DNA from: Streptomyces venezuelae
GTDB taxonomy: Bacteria > Actinomycetota > Actinomycetes > Streptomycetales > Streptomycetaceae
Assembly (NCBI RefSeq): GCF_008642375.1
Contig: NZ_CP029194.1
Coordinates: 8,426,501-8,490,500, forward strand
Reading direction: 5' to 3'
DNA: 64,000 bases
The first letter of the stretch is position 1. The number at the start of each line of letters is the position of its first letter. Positions 42,645 through 50,912 of the stretch are shown here, in pieces. The notes under the pieces were generated by a model. The model did no database searches and was not told where the DNA came from. It saw nothing but the letters and a program-made list of their open reading frames with translations. The translations under genes and the position numbers were made by a program.

Positions 42645-44084
42645 ATGGACATCGCAATCGTCGGAGCGGGTGCTGCCGCGGCCGGTCTGCTGGACAGCCT
42701 TGCGGCCACCGCCGACAGCCCTGGCGCCATCACGGTGTTCGAGCCGTCCCCGCATCTTTGGCGTGGCCGCCCGTACGGCCCTGACCTGGACACGGTGCTG
42801 GTCAACGCACCACCGGCCATCATGTCGATCCGCCACCTGGACTTCGGGCACTACGCGGCTTGGCTGGGCACGCGTGGCCCGGCTCACCTCGACGAACGGC
42901 TGGGCCTGCCGCTGGTTCCGCGCGCCCTCTACGGCGAGTACCTGGCACACGCCGCGGAGACGGCGTTGGACACCCTGCGTGAAGTCGGCTGGCGGGTACG
43001 GGTCGTCCCCGCCCGCGTCATTGCGGCAGCCCGGTCTCGGGCCGACTGGTCGCTCCGCACCGAGGACGGACGTGGGCACGAGGCCGACCACGTGGCCTTG
43101 TGTGTGGGCGGGGGGACGCCGCGGGACCACTACGGTCTCGGCGGCTCCTCCGGTTTCGTGGAGGATCCGTACCCGCTGGCACGCACACTCGACCGGGTCG
43201 CGGCCGGCAGCGACGTCGCGGTCATCGGGAGCGGTCTGACCGCGGTCGACGTGGCCGTGTCGCTCGCCGCGCGCGGGCACACCGGGCCGATCACGCTGCT
43301 GTCCCGCAGCGGTGTGCTGCCCCACGTCTGGCAGCGCCCGGTCGAGCACAGGCCGCAGCATGTGACCGCCGAGCGGGTGGCGGCGCTGCACCGGCAGCAC
43401 GGTGCCGTCACTCTCCAGGACCTCATCGGGCTGCTGCGAGCGGAACTGGGCGAGGCCGGAGAGGACTTCGAAGGCTTCGTGGCCGACCTGCTGGCGACCA
43501 CGACCGAAGATCCGGTCCGGCGCTTGCGGGCGCAACTGGACGCTGTCGACGACTCCAGGATCGGCCGCCGGGTCCTCCAGGAGACAGCACACAGCCTTGG
43601 ACCGTACGCGTGGCGGCTGCTGCCCGAGCCCGACCGCGTGCGGCTGCAGCGGCACTTCCGCATGGCGACGAGCGTGGCCTCACCGATGGTCCCGGTGAAC
43701 GCCTCCACCATGATCCGGCTGTTGGACTCCGGGCAACTCACCGTCGCCGCGGGCGTCCGCAAGATCGAGGCGGCGGAAGGTGTGATCCGGGTACGCCGCG
43801 ACGACGGCGAAGGCACCTTCGACGCCGTCATCAACGCCGTGAACCCGCCACCGCGGGCGATCCCTCGGGGGGCCGGGCAGTTGGTCACGACCTTGCTGGC
43901 CGACGGCTCCGCCGAGCTGCACCCGAACGGCGGGCTGGTTCCGGCTGACCCGCGCCTGCACGTGGTGGGAGACCTCGCCGGGGGTGGTCCGTTCATTACG
44001 TCAAGCATTGCGGGCATAGCAGCCCAAGCGGCACGGGCCGCGCAGGCGATCGTCGCGGCCGGCGACGGAGGAGCCACGTCCTGA
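42645..44084 (+). CDS. FAD/NAD(P)-binding oxidoreductase
   Basis: The 479-residue flavoprotein starts with a Rossmann motif (AIVGAGAAAAGLL) and has a second one (VAVIGSGLTAVDVAVSLAARG, residues about 192-212) plus a C-terminal FAD motif (LHVVGDLAGGGPFITSS). It is of the same FAD-NAD(P)-binding family (NAD_binding_9) as the flavoprotein of the mutase locus, though smaller. GAAGGGAAG lies about 10 nt before the ATG at 42645; a GTG at 42624 is possible. It is divergent from the LuxR gene. The substrate is unknown. Confidence 0.85.
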   Translation: MDIAIVGAGAAAAGLLDSLAATADSPGAITVFEPSPHLWRGRPYGPDLDTVLVNAPPAIMSIRHLDFGHYAAWLGTRGPAHLDERLGLPLVPRALYGEYLAHAAETALDTLREVGWRVRVVPARVIAAARSRADWSLRTEDGRGHEADHVALCVGGGTPRDHYGLGGSSGFVEDPYPLARTLDRVAAGSDVAVIGSGLTAVDVAVSLAARGHTGPITLLSRSGVLPHVWQRPVEHRPQHVTAERVAALHRQHGAVTLQDLIGLLRAELGEAGEDFEGFVADLLATTTEDPVRRLRAQLDAVDDSRIGRRVLQETAHSLGPYAWRLLPEPDRVRLQRHFRMATSVASPMVPVNASTMIRLLDSGQLTVAAGVRKIEAAEGVIRVRRDDGEGTFDAVINAVNPPPRAIPRGAGQLVTTLLADGSAELHPNGGLVPADPRLHVVGDLAGGGPFITSSIAGIAAQAARAAQAIVAAGDGGATS

Positions 44085-44596
44085 CCGATCACGGAATGCG
44101 CGGGTCGAACGGGCTTCCCGCCGGGGTGGTCCTTCCGTCGTACGTGCATGAAGGCAGGGCGTGTCGGTGGCTCGGGGACGCGAATCCGACCAAGGAATGT
44201 CGGAGGCCCTCGGTGTATGACGCGTAGTCGCCGCCTGCGAGCTGCTCAAGTCGCTCGGCGGCGGCCATGGAGCCGGAGCTGTCGCTGCGTACGGAGTGGT
44301 GAAAGGTGAGGGCGAGGACGGCAGCCCTCGAGGTACACGCTCGCACCGCAACCGCATGGCTCCCAGCTGATCAGCTTCTCGATGAACCCGAAGGCACACG
44401 GCAAAAGCGTAGGTGACTGCTTCGCCCTGAACGTGCGGGCCGCCCAGTAGCGACTCCTCACAGAAGTACGGGGCTTGACCTGGTCAAGGGGCAGTGTCGT
44501 GCACGAGGCTGTCGGGTAGCGGGACACGATCAGCTGCGTCATCGCACGCGATAACTCCGGCGACGTCGGCGATCACCTCCGGGATACTGATCGCCC
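44085..44596. other. Gap with a possible gene fossil on the minus strand
   Basis: The 510 bp between the flavoprotein and the phosphotransferase have lower GC and no clear gene. A minus-strand frame from 44346 to 44089 (about 85 codons) has a protein-like C-terminal half (AAERLEQLAGGDYASYTEGLRHSLVGFASP) without a good start, and a second frame continues the feel upstream. I read this as decayed coding sequence. Confidence 0.3.
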
Positions 44597-45343
44597 ATGG
44601 ATGAGGTCAAAGTCGTCGTCGCCCATTCCGAGCGCGCGACCCTGCGCGTCGGCGACGTGTTTCTGAAGGTGGACGCCGACCAGGCGCGTATCGACGCCGA
44701 GGTCGAGGCGATGTCCCTCGCGCCGGTCCCGACCCCGGAGGTCCTGTGGCGCAAGCCGCCCGTGCTCGCGATCGCTGCGCTCCGGGGGACGACGCTCGGG
44801 CGCCTCGGCGGGCCGTCGACCGGGTCGTCGGCGGCCTGGGCCGCGGCGGGTGCCGCCATCCGGAAGCTGCACGACGCGCCGCTGCCGCCCCGGCCCGGCC
44901 GGGCCGGCCGGAGCATCGTCGCACTGGCGGCGGAACTCGACGACGAGTGCGAGTTGCTCGTGACGAACGGCCTCCTGCCCGCTGGCCTGGTCAGCCGTAA
45001 CCGCCGGGTCGCCGAGGCCGCGCTCCGGCCGTGGACCCCGGCGTTCACGCACGGCGACCTGCAGATCGCGCACGTCTTCGTCGACGGCGACGAGGTGACA
45101 GGCATCATCGACTGGTCAGAGGCGGGCCAGGGCGATGCTCTGTACGACCTCGCCACCTTCACGCTCGGACACGAGGAACACCTCGACGACGTCCTCGCCG
45201 GCTACGGCACCGACATCGACCTCGATGTGATCCACGCGTGGTGGTCGTTGCGAAGCCTGCTGGCAGTTCGCTGGCTGACCGAGCACGGCTTCGACCCGTT
45301 CGCACCGGGCTGTGAGGTCGACGTGCTGAGATCCCGGGTGTGA
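44597..45343 (+). CDS. Aminoglycoside-phosphotransferase-family kinase
   Basis: The 248-residue protein has the APH/choline-kinase fold: a catalytic loop FTHGDLQIAHVF and the metal-binding GIIDWSEAGQGDALYDLA. The loop normally reads HGDLxxxN; here the Asn position is His. The N-terminal lobe is short, and the total is below the 260-300 residues usual for antibiotic kinases. It may phosphorylate a small hydroxylated molecule; resistance function is not implied. No operon partner is visible. Confidence 0.85.
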   Translation: MDEVKVVVAHSERATLRVGDVFLKVDADQARIDAEVEAMSLAPVPTPEVLWRKPPVLAIAALRGTTLGRLGGPSTGSSAAWAAAGAAIRKLHDAPLPPRPGRAGRSIVALAAELDDECELLVTNGLLPAGLVSRNRRVAEAALRPWTPAFTHGDLQIAHVFVDGDEVTGIIDWSEAGQGDALYDLATFTLGHEEHLDDVLAGYGTDIDLDVIHAWWSLRSLLAVRWLTEHGFDPFAPGCEVDVLRSRV

Positions 45344-45557
45344 GGCTGCGCGGGTACCACTGCTCTCCGTATGCTCGAGGGCCGCAACGTGGTGGGGAGC
45401 GCTGCTTCAGTCGGCTCAAGCAAGTCCGTTCGGTCGCAACGCGGTTCGACAGGTCGCCGGCCGCTACTGGGCCGGGCTGCACCTCGCCTCGCCCGTTCTG
45501 TGGCTGCGCAACCCTGCCGCGTGAACGCTTGCGGGGCAGGGGGCGAAGGAGACGTTC

Positions 45558-45995
45558 TCAATTGCGGTGCAGGGGCCACGCCTGCCGGACTCTGTCCAGT
45601 CGGGCGCGATGGTCTTCGAGCCAGCCGTCAGCCAACTCAATGGTGACCTTGACGGTCGCCAGGGACATCGAGCGGTCGGCAACCGAAACCGTGGCACGTT
45701 CGAGACCCTCCTCGAGGTCAACGTGGAGTTCGGTTGCTCTCTTGTTCTCCCTCCAGGCGATGTTTTCCCCACCGGCCAGAGTGCTGAGAGCCGTCTCCCA
45801 CTCCATGAGGTCCAGAGGGAAGATCCAAGTCTTGAGGCTTCCGTTGACGAAGCTTGTTCCGACACAGATCTCGCCGACCAGGACGGCGGGGTCCTGTTGA
45901 GATGTGCCGATTTCTTGGCCTGTTACGCGAAGGACAACGCTGTTGCCCTCGATGCCCGCCAGGTGGATCAAGTCAATCGGGCCTTGTGTTTCCAT
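45558..45995 (-). CDS. DUF5959-family protein
   Basis: The 145-residue protein is a known Streptomyces family (DUF5959) of unknown function. It has a beta-rich N-terminal half (NSVVLRVTGQEIG), a central VNGSLKTWIFPLDLMEWETAL and a strand-helix C-terminus (VKVTIELADGWLEDH). The conserved W-x-F-P-L-x-L-x-E-W stretch supports the assignment. It has no signal peptide. It stands alone between a plus-strand kinase and a minus-strand monooxygenase. Confidence 0.8.
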   Translation of the reverse strand: METQGPIDLIHLAGIEGNSVVLRVTGQEIGTSQQDPAVLVGEICVGTSFVNGSLKTWIFPLDLMEWETALSTLAGGENIAWRENKRATELHVDLEEGLERATVSVADRSMSLATVKVTIELADGWLEDHRARLDRVRQAWPLHRN

Positions 45996-46347
45996 GCCAA
46001 CTCCCGTCCCTCGACTACACGACCACGGAAAACTACTTCACTGTCCGACCGATTCCGATCGACTGCCCCGGCCGGAGCGGCGAGGCCGGCCTCTCGCGCG
46101 TGAGGGCGCCGGCCTCTGGAGCGGTGGCTGTCGTACCGGCGGAGCCGGGCGGCCATGGCCTTCTCAGTGATCCCGAGCGCCCCCCCCGGACTGCACGGGT
46201 GGTGACAGAGTGTCCGGTCAGCAGAGCCTCCGGTCTTCGTGAACGGCTTGTCTGTCGGCTGCCGTTCCTCCCGTTCCTCCCGTCCGGCGAATCCACAGCT
46301 CACGTACCTGGGCACGCTGCCCGAGCCGTAACGTCATGGCCTGGCTT
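45996..46347. other. Gap upstream of the DUF5959 gene
   Basis: About 350 bp contain the DUF5959 promoter (an AT-richer patch lies near 46,010-46,050) and the region after the monooxygenase stop. I see no gene, repeat or clear hairpin. Confidence 0.4.
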
Positions 46348-47763
46348 CTAGCCCTCCCAGTACACGTAGCCGTCGGGGCGGACCAGCATCGTCGTACGGC
46401 GCGAGGGGTCGGCCCAGGCGGCGTTGGTGACCTGGCCGGGGGCCTGCGGTGCGTCGGCCGGGGTGGCGTCGGTGCCCTGTGGGGTGATCAGGACGAAGTT
46501 GCCGTCGCGCAGGAGTTCGTAGAGCCGGCCGTGGTCGAGCGCCGCGTCGGGGGCCCGCCGACCGCCGTTGTGCGGGGCGGCGACGCCCGTGTCGTAGCCG
46601 ATGCCGATGCCGCTGAGCTGGTTCATGGCCTTGTCGGAGGCCGGGCGCAGGGTGTTGAGCACGGTGGCCGCCAGCGTGCGTGCGGCCCGCTGCGGGAGCG
46701 TGTGGGCCATGGCCAGACGGACTATGGTGCCGCTGCTGCGGAGCACCAGTTTGCCGACGGGGTGCCGCTCGCTCTGGTAGCTGTCGAGGAGTCCCTCGGG
46801 GTTCGGGGCGTCGCCGCGCAGGACCGAGATCAGCTTCCAGGACAGATTGGCCGCGTCCTGCAGGCCGGTGTTCATGCCCTGGCCGCCGGCGGGGGAGTGG
46901 ACGTGGGCGGCGTCGCCGGCGAGGAAGACCCGGCCGGCCCGGTACGCGGGGGCCTGGCGCTCGTCGCTGTGGAAGCGGGAGATCCAGCGGGCGTCGTGCA
47001 TGCCGTAGTCGGTGCCGAGCGCCTGGCGTGCGATCTCGGCGACCTCGTCGAGGTCGACGGGCTCGCTGTCGGGTACCTGGCGGCTTCGGTTCCAGCCCAT
47101 GACCCGGTACCAGCCGTCGCCGAAGGGGGCGATGAAGGCGAAGGAGTCGCCCCCTCCGTTGACGGTCAGCAGGCCCTCCGGCTCCTTGGCGAGCTTGACG
47201 TCGGCGAGCACGATGGAGCGGATGACGGAGACGCCGGGGAAGGGGAGCCCGAGCGCGTTGCGGACGCCGCTGCGGTGGCCGTCGGCGCCGACCAGGTACT
47301 GGGCGGTGAGGGTGATTCTCTTGCCGCCGGGGTCGGCGAGTTCGGCGGTGACGGTGTCTTCGTCCTGACGCAGTCCGCGCAGTTCGGTGGAGTGGCGGAA
47401 CTCCACGCCGGCGGCCAGGGCGCGGCGCTCCAAGAGGCGCTCGACGTGGGACTGCGGGGTGATCAGGAGGAAGGCGTAGCGGCTGGCGAGCCGGCCGAGG
47501 TCGAGCGAGAGATGGCCGAAGAGCCGCATGCCGGTGAGCTTCATGCCGGTCTCGACGAGCTCGTCGGCGAGGTTGCGGGCGTCGAGGAGTTCGAGGGTGC
47601 GGGCGTGGACGCCGAACGCGCGGGTCATGTTGCTGATGCCGTGCGGGCGGCGCTCGACGAGTGTGACCCGCCGTCCGGCGGCGGCGAGGTCGCCGGCGAG
47701 CAGGAGGCCGGTGGGGCCCGAGCCCACGACCAGGACGTCCGTGTCGGTCTTCGTGTGCTGCAC
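46348..47763 (-). CDS. FAD-dependent aromatic monooxygenase, Rox-like
   Basis: The 471-residue protein is a class A flavin monooxygenase: GSGPTGLLLAGDLAAAG (FAD, residues 13-29), the DG motif in LVGADGHRSGVR, and the second FAD motif RVFLAGDAAHVHSPAGGQGMNTGLQDA. These enzymes hydroxylate aromatic rings, and this layout includes rifampicin monooxygenases and polyketide tailoring enzymes. It is divergent from a TetR gene, with paired operators between them, which suggests induction by its substrate or a drug. Substrate is not readable. Confidence 0.92.
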   Translation of the reverse strand: MQHTKTDTDVLVVGSGPTGLLLAGDLAAAGRRVTLVERRPHGISNMTRAFGVHARTLELLDARNLADELVETGMKLTGMRLFGHLSLDLGRLASRYAFLLITPQSHVERLLERRALAAGVEFRHSTELRGLRQDEDTVTAELADPGGKRITLTAQYLVGADGHRSGVRNALGLPFPGVSVIRSIVLADVKLAKEPEGLLTVNGGGDSFAFIAPFGDGWYRVMGWNRSRQVPDSEPVDLDEVAEIARQALGTDYGMHDARWISRFHSDERQAPAYRAGRVFLAGDAAHVHSPAGGQGMNTGLQDAANLSWKLISVLRGDAPNPEGLLDSYQSERHPVGKLVLRSSGTIVRLAMAHTLPQRAARTLAATVLNTLRPASDKAMNQLSGIGIGYDTGVAAPHNGGRRAPDAALDHGRLYELLRDGNFVLITPQGTDATPADAPQAPGQVTNAAWADPSRRTTMLVRPDGYVYWEG

Positions 47764-47812
47764 GACTGCCTCCCCGGTGCGACCGGCGGTGCCGGCTCGC
47801 GGTTGTGTTATG

Positions 47813-47840
47813 CCAACGCTTGTTGGTCAACGCTCGTAGG
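47813..47840. promoter_or_regulatory. Tandem pair of 14-bp TetR operators, monooxygenase side
   Basis: Two end-to-end imperfect palindromes, CCAACGCTTGTTGG (47813-47826) and TCAACGCTCGTAGG (47827-47840), follow the pattern YCAAC-N4-GTWGG. They lie 50-77 bp upstream of the monooxygenase start. The same pair arrangement recurs at 47868. Confidence 0.7.
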
Positions 47841-47867
47841 CAACCATGCCGCGCTCCGACTGGCATG

Positions 47868-47895
47868 TCAACACCTGTTGGCCTACAGTCGTTGG
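47868..47895. promoter_or_regulatory. Tandem pair of 14-bp TetR operators, regulator side
   Basis: TCAACACCTGTTGG (47868-47881) and CCTACAGTCGTTGG (47882-47895) abut each other and share the YCWAC-N4-GTTGG pattern with the first pair. The second ends one base before the TetR start codon, so bound repressor would block its translation start and promoter. Confidence 0.7.
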
Positions 47896-47896
47896 C

Positions 47897-48466
47897 ATGA
47901 TGACCGCACCACGCCGTTCCGATGCCACCCGCGCTGCGATCCTGGACGCGGCCCGCGAGCGCTTCGCCGCCGACGGCTACGAGCGCGCCACCATCCGGGC
48001 CATCGCCCGGGACGCCGGGATCGACCCGTCGATGGTGATGCGCTACTACGGCAACAAAGAGGGCCTGTTCGCCGCCGCCTCCGAGTTCGACCTGCGGCTG
48101 CCCGAGGTCGGCGCGCTGCCCGCGCGGGACATCGGGGCCGTGCTCGTCACCCACTTCCTCGACCGCTGGGAGCAGGACGAGGTGCTCACCGCGCTGCTGC
48201 GGGTCGGCGTCACGAACGAGGCCGGCGCGGAGCGCATGCGGACGATCTTCAGGGAGCAGCTGGGGCCGATCGCGGCAGGTGTCTGCCCCGACCCCGCCGA
48301 GGCCGCGGACCGCGCGTCGCTCGTCGCCTCCCAGATCCTGGGCATGGCGCTCGCCCGCTATGTGCTGCGGCTGCCGCGTGCGGTGGACATGCCCCGTGAG
48401 GAGATCGTGGCCTGGCTGGGGCCGACCGTGCAGCGGTATCTGACGGATCCGTCGGCGGTGGGGTGA
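47897..48466 (+). CDS. TetR-family repressor
   Basis: The 189-residue regulator has the TetR N-terminal helix-turn-helix (RAAILDAARERFAADGYERATIRAIARDAGIDPSMVMRYYGNKEGLF is the domain, residues about 12-58) and an all-helical ligand domain. It is divergent from the flavin monooxygenase, and four matching palindromes lie between them, so it very likely represses both. ATG is at 47897, with a second at 47900; the longer frame from 47846 reads through the operators and is unlikely. Confidence 0.93.
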   Translation: MMTAPRRSDATRAAILDAARERFAADGYERATIRAIARDAGIDPSMVMRYYGNKEGLFAAASEFDLRLPEVGALPARDIGAVLVTHFLDRWEQDEVLTALLRVGVTNEAGAERMRTIFREQLGPIAAGVCPDPAEAADRASLVASQILGMALARYVLRLPRAVDMPREEIVAWLGPTVQRYLTDPSAVG

Positions 48467-48719
48467 CGGGAGGGGCCTGCCATAGAGGCACGGCGGATGC
48501 TTCTTCGCGCTCTCTGCATGCCGCAGCAGAATTCCGCCCGGCGCGGTGCACTCTTGGACGCTCTGTACGAGGAGTCGCGCCGCCGGGCGTGGAGTTGCCG
48601 TTTCCACTGTCGCCCCGCGCCCACGCAGTACGAGGGCGGCGCCGCCGGACAAGAACCGATACCGGGTCCCTCGCAGCACAGCTGATGCATCGTCCTGCCC
48701 GGCAGTGCCTTCCTATGAC

Positions 48720-48803
48720 GTCCGGCGTCCGGCGTCCGACGTCCGGCGTCCGACGTCCGGCGTCCGGCGTCCGACGTCCGGCGTCCGGCGTCCGGCGTCC
48801 GGC
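48720..48803. repeat. Twelve-copy 7-bp minisatellite GTCCGRC
   Basis: Twelve uninterrupted heptamers, nine GTCCGGC and three GTCCGAC, run from 48720 to 48803. Because the unit is 7 bp, any reading frame across it gives a 21-bp, seven-residue peptide repeat, which produces long spurious open frames on both strands. It lies in non-coding DNA after the TetR gene. Confidence 0.95.
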
Positions 48804-48835
48804 GGGAAGCGTGGGATCCCGCTGCGGAGCCGAGC

Positions 48836-49194
48836 ATGACCAAGACCGGCAGCGGCCACCTCGAGCGCCGCGCCCGCGACCTCGCCCGGCCGACCGACTC
48901 GAACCTCCACCTGCCGCACCTGACCACCCACCATCACGGCGACGAGGGTGGGTACGTCACCATCACGAACATGCCCTGGCCACGTCGGACCAGCGCATAC
49001 ACCACCGTGCGCAGCATGAGCCGTTCGCAGTGGACGAGGCATCTGCCGAGATCCGCTACACCGGCTCCCGCAGCCGCACGTTCGTACTGCTCGGTCGGAT
49101 CGTAGGCGCCGATACGCGGCGTGGACCACGGACCGCGCACGGCCGCGTACGCTGGCAAGCGACAAGGAACGACGCCCCGGGGAGGCAGACGTGA
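48836..49194 (+). pseudogene. Decayed coding region upstream of the toxin-antitoxin pair
   Basis: An ATG frame at 48836 (MTKTGSGHLERRARDL) looks coding for about 35 codons. Another frame looks coding from about 48,990 to 49,194 (VDEASAEIRYTGSRSRTFVLLGRIV) and its TGA overlaps the antitoxin GTG by 4 bp. No single frame is good throughout, so I read it as one frameshifted gene or two fragments. Family unknown. Confidence 0.3.
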
Positions 49195-49490
49195 CGGCAC
49201 GTGAGACGTGGACGGTGGACAGGCTCCACCACGCCCTGCCGCACTCGGCCTCGAGGCAGCAGCTCCTCGCGGACGTGAACCTCACCCCGATCGGCGAGCT
49301 CCCCGCGGTCCTCGACCGGTGGGCCGCGGCCGCCGACACTCTCCTGGCCGCCGCTCCCCGCATCGCCGCCGCCCGCGCCCAGCACGCCGGCGCTACCGTG
49401 CCCGGTGACACGACGGTCGACCACACCGGTGATGTCCTGCGCGACGCCGGCCACCGCCCCGACCGCGAGCCCGGCCGGGGCGCCGCGTGA
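49191..49490 (+). CDS. Putative antitoxin of a type II toxin-antitoxin pair
   Basis: The 99-residue protein starts at GTG 49191 with GGGGAGG 6 nt ahead. It is helical (LPAVLDRWAAAADTLLAAAPRIAAARA) and acidic at the C-terminus, and its stop overlaps the next start by 4 bp. The neighbour is RelE-like, so this is probably the antitoxin. No DNA-binding motif is evident, so the family is uncertain. Confidence 0.6.
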   Translation: MTARETWTVDRLHHALPHSASRQQLLADVNLTPIGELPAVLDRWAAAADTLLAAAPRIAAARAQHAGATVPGDTTVDHTGDVLRDAGHRPDREPGRGAA

Positions 49491-49771
49491 CCTACCGGCT
49501 CCACTTCCCCGCCGACGTCTTCGACATCTACAAGCAGCTTCCCGACGAGGCCCGCCAGGACCTCGCTGTCTGCCTCGTCGACGCGCAGGAAGACCCCCTT
49601 GGGCACTCCGAGCCGTACGGCGAGGACGACGGCCTCATCCGCACCGTCGCCCGCGGGCACGTCACCGCATGCTCGCCGGCTCCCCACAGCGACAGCGTGC
49701 CTGCACGTACGCCTGTCAGGTGGGCACACCCAAGGGGACCTCTGGGCGAGCCGTCCCCGGACGGCGGCTGA
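49487..49771 (+). pseudogene. RelE/ParE-like toxin with frameshifted C-terminus
   Basis: The first 58 codons read as a RelE-type toxin of the Streptomyces kind (DEARQDLAVCLVDAQEDPLGHSEPYG, then GLIRTVARGHVTA). After about 49,665 the expected hydrophobic end, of the type VLL-G-xxxTVTVLxI, is missing in this frame. Pieces like it appear in other frames (MLAGSPQRQ and CLHVRLSG). One or two small indels have therefore probably inactivated the toxin. Confidence 0.6.
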
Positions 49772-49782
49772 GGCGCGGGGCC

Positions 49783-50019
49783 TCACGACCGCCGGCGGCT
49801 CTCCTGTGCGCGGGTGAGCAGTTCCTCGTTGACGGCCCTGCCGGCCACCGTGCGGACGAACACGGAACCGAAGCAGACGATGAGGAAGAGGATGGCCGCC
49901 GGGAACACCTCGGCGGCCGAGAAGACCAGTGCGGCCAGGAACGCGCCGAAGGCGGTCCAGCTCGCCGTCCTCCAGGTGCGGTCCTTCCGCTTCAGCTGGT
50001 CGTCGTCGAGTCTGGCCAT
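49783..50019 (-). CDS. Small two-helix membrane protein
   Basis: The 78-residue protein has a charged N-terminus (ARLDDDQLKRKD), two hydrophobic helices (about 19-37 and 40-58) and a basic tail. It is the last gene of a three-gene minus-strand operon with a coiled-coil protein and a VWA/solute-binding protein. Function unknown; a membrane accessory role is likely. Confidence 0.75.
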   Translation of the reverse strand: MARLDDDQLKRKDRTWRTASWTAFGAFLAALVFSAAEVFPAAILFLIVCFGSVFVRTVAGRAVNEELLTRAQESRRRS

Positions 50020-50059
50020 GTGGGCTTCCTTCCGTCACGGGCAGGAGGGGGAGCGGGCC

Positions 50060-50890
50060 TCACGGAGTGGTGCCCTCGTCGCGCAGGAGACGGGTGATCT
50101 CGTCGAGTCTGTCCAGGCCTGCCTGGACGGCTTCGAGTTCGTCGCCGAGGGCCGTCAGGTCGAGAGGGCGGGTGCCCGCTTCGTCGGCGGCTCTGAGGGA
50201 GACCATCATGGAGCCGCGTTCGGCGGCCGCTTCCAGGCGCAGGGCCGTGGTCTCGAGGGTCGCTGTCATGTGGTCCCTGAGGTCCGCGAGGCGGGTCAGG
50301 GAGTCCCGCCGTTCGGCGACGGCGCGTGCGGAGGCGAGTTTGGCTTCCCGGACCGGGCCGGGGGCAGCCGCGGTGGCCTCCTTCTTCAGCCGGTGTTCGT
50401 CGCGGCGCAGTGCCTCACGGTCGGTGCCCGCGGTGGTGGCGTCGATGACGCCCACGGCGGCCGCGCGGGCGCGCAGCTGGTCCACCGCGGAGCGGATGTT
50501 CTCGGAGGCGTTCGCGAGGGCTTGGGCGAGGGTCGGGTCGGTGGCGTCACGGCGGTGGCGGTCCAGTTTGGCCGATGCAGCGGACGCCCGGGTCAGCCAG
50601 GGGCGTGTGTCGGCCGGCACCGGCCGGTGACCGCCGGGCGGCGCCTCGGCCGAGGGCGCGGCCCCCCTGGCGGACCACGGCGCGCCCGGTGCCGGTGCCT
50701 GGGTCGAGGCGCCGTCGAGGTAGGTCACCGCCGTGTGGGTGCCCCAGGTGAGGACGCCGATCGTGAGGCCGATCAGGGGGACGCTCCAGAGCGCGGCTCC
50801 GGCCAGGACGGCCGTCGCTGCTCCGGCCGCGCCCAGGACGGCTCCCGCGGCGGCGGCGGCGGACCGGGGGTTTCGGACGCGTCCGGTCAT
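50060..50890 (-). CDS. Membrane-anchored coiled-coil protein
   Basis: The 276-residue protein has two N-terminal hydrophobic helices (about 10-55), a Pro/Ala-rich linker, and a long helical coiled-coil part rich in Ala, Arg, Glu and Leu (about 105-276). The ATG at 50890 has AACGGA 9 nt upstream; an ATG at 50899 has the GGA too close. It lies between the VWA gene (22 bp) and a small membrane protein. The arrangement resembles Streptomyces operons with VWA/substrate-binding proteins and TelA-like helical partners, but no family is certain. Confidence 0.75.
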   Translation of the reverse strand: MTGRVRNPRSAAAAAGAVLGAAGAATAVLAGAALWSVPLIGLTIGVLTWGTHTAVTYLDGASTQAPAPGAPWSARGAAPSAEAPPGGHRPVPADTRPWLTRASAASAKLDRHRRDATDPTLAQALANASENIRSAVDQLRARAAAVGVIDATTAGTDREALRRDEHRLKKEATAAAPGPVREAKLASARAVAERRDSLTRLADLRDHMTATLETTALRLEAAAERGSMMVSLRAADEAGTRPLDLTALGDELEAVQAGLDRLDEITRLLRDEGTTP

Positions 50891-50912
50891 GGTGATCATT
50901 CCGTTCGGGATG

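Noticed and set aside
46334..48679. 781-codon minus-strand frame over the monooxygenase and TetR genes
   Set aside because: It reads through the divergent operator region and the TetR gene; the flavin enzyme is in another frame.
48720..48803. CRISPR-like or protein-repeat array
   Set aside because: Units are contiguous 7-mers without spacers; the encoded peptide repeats occur in all frames and are artefacts.
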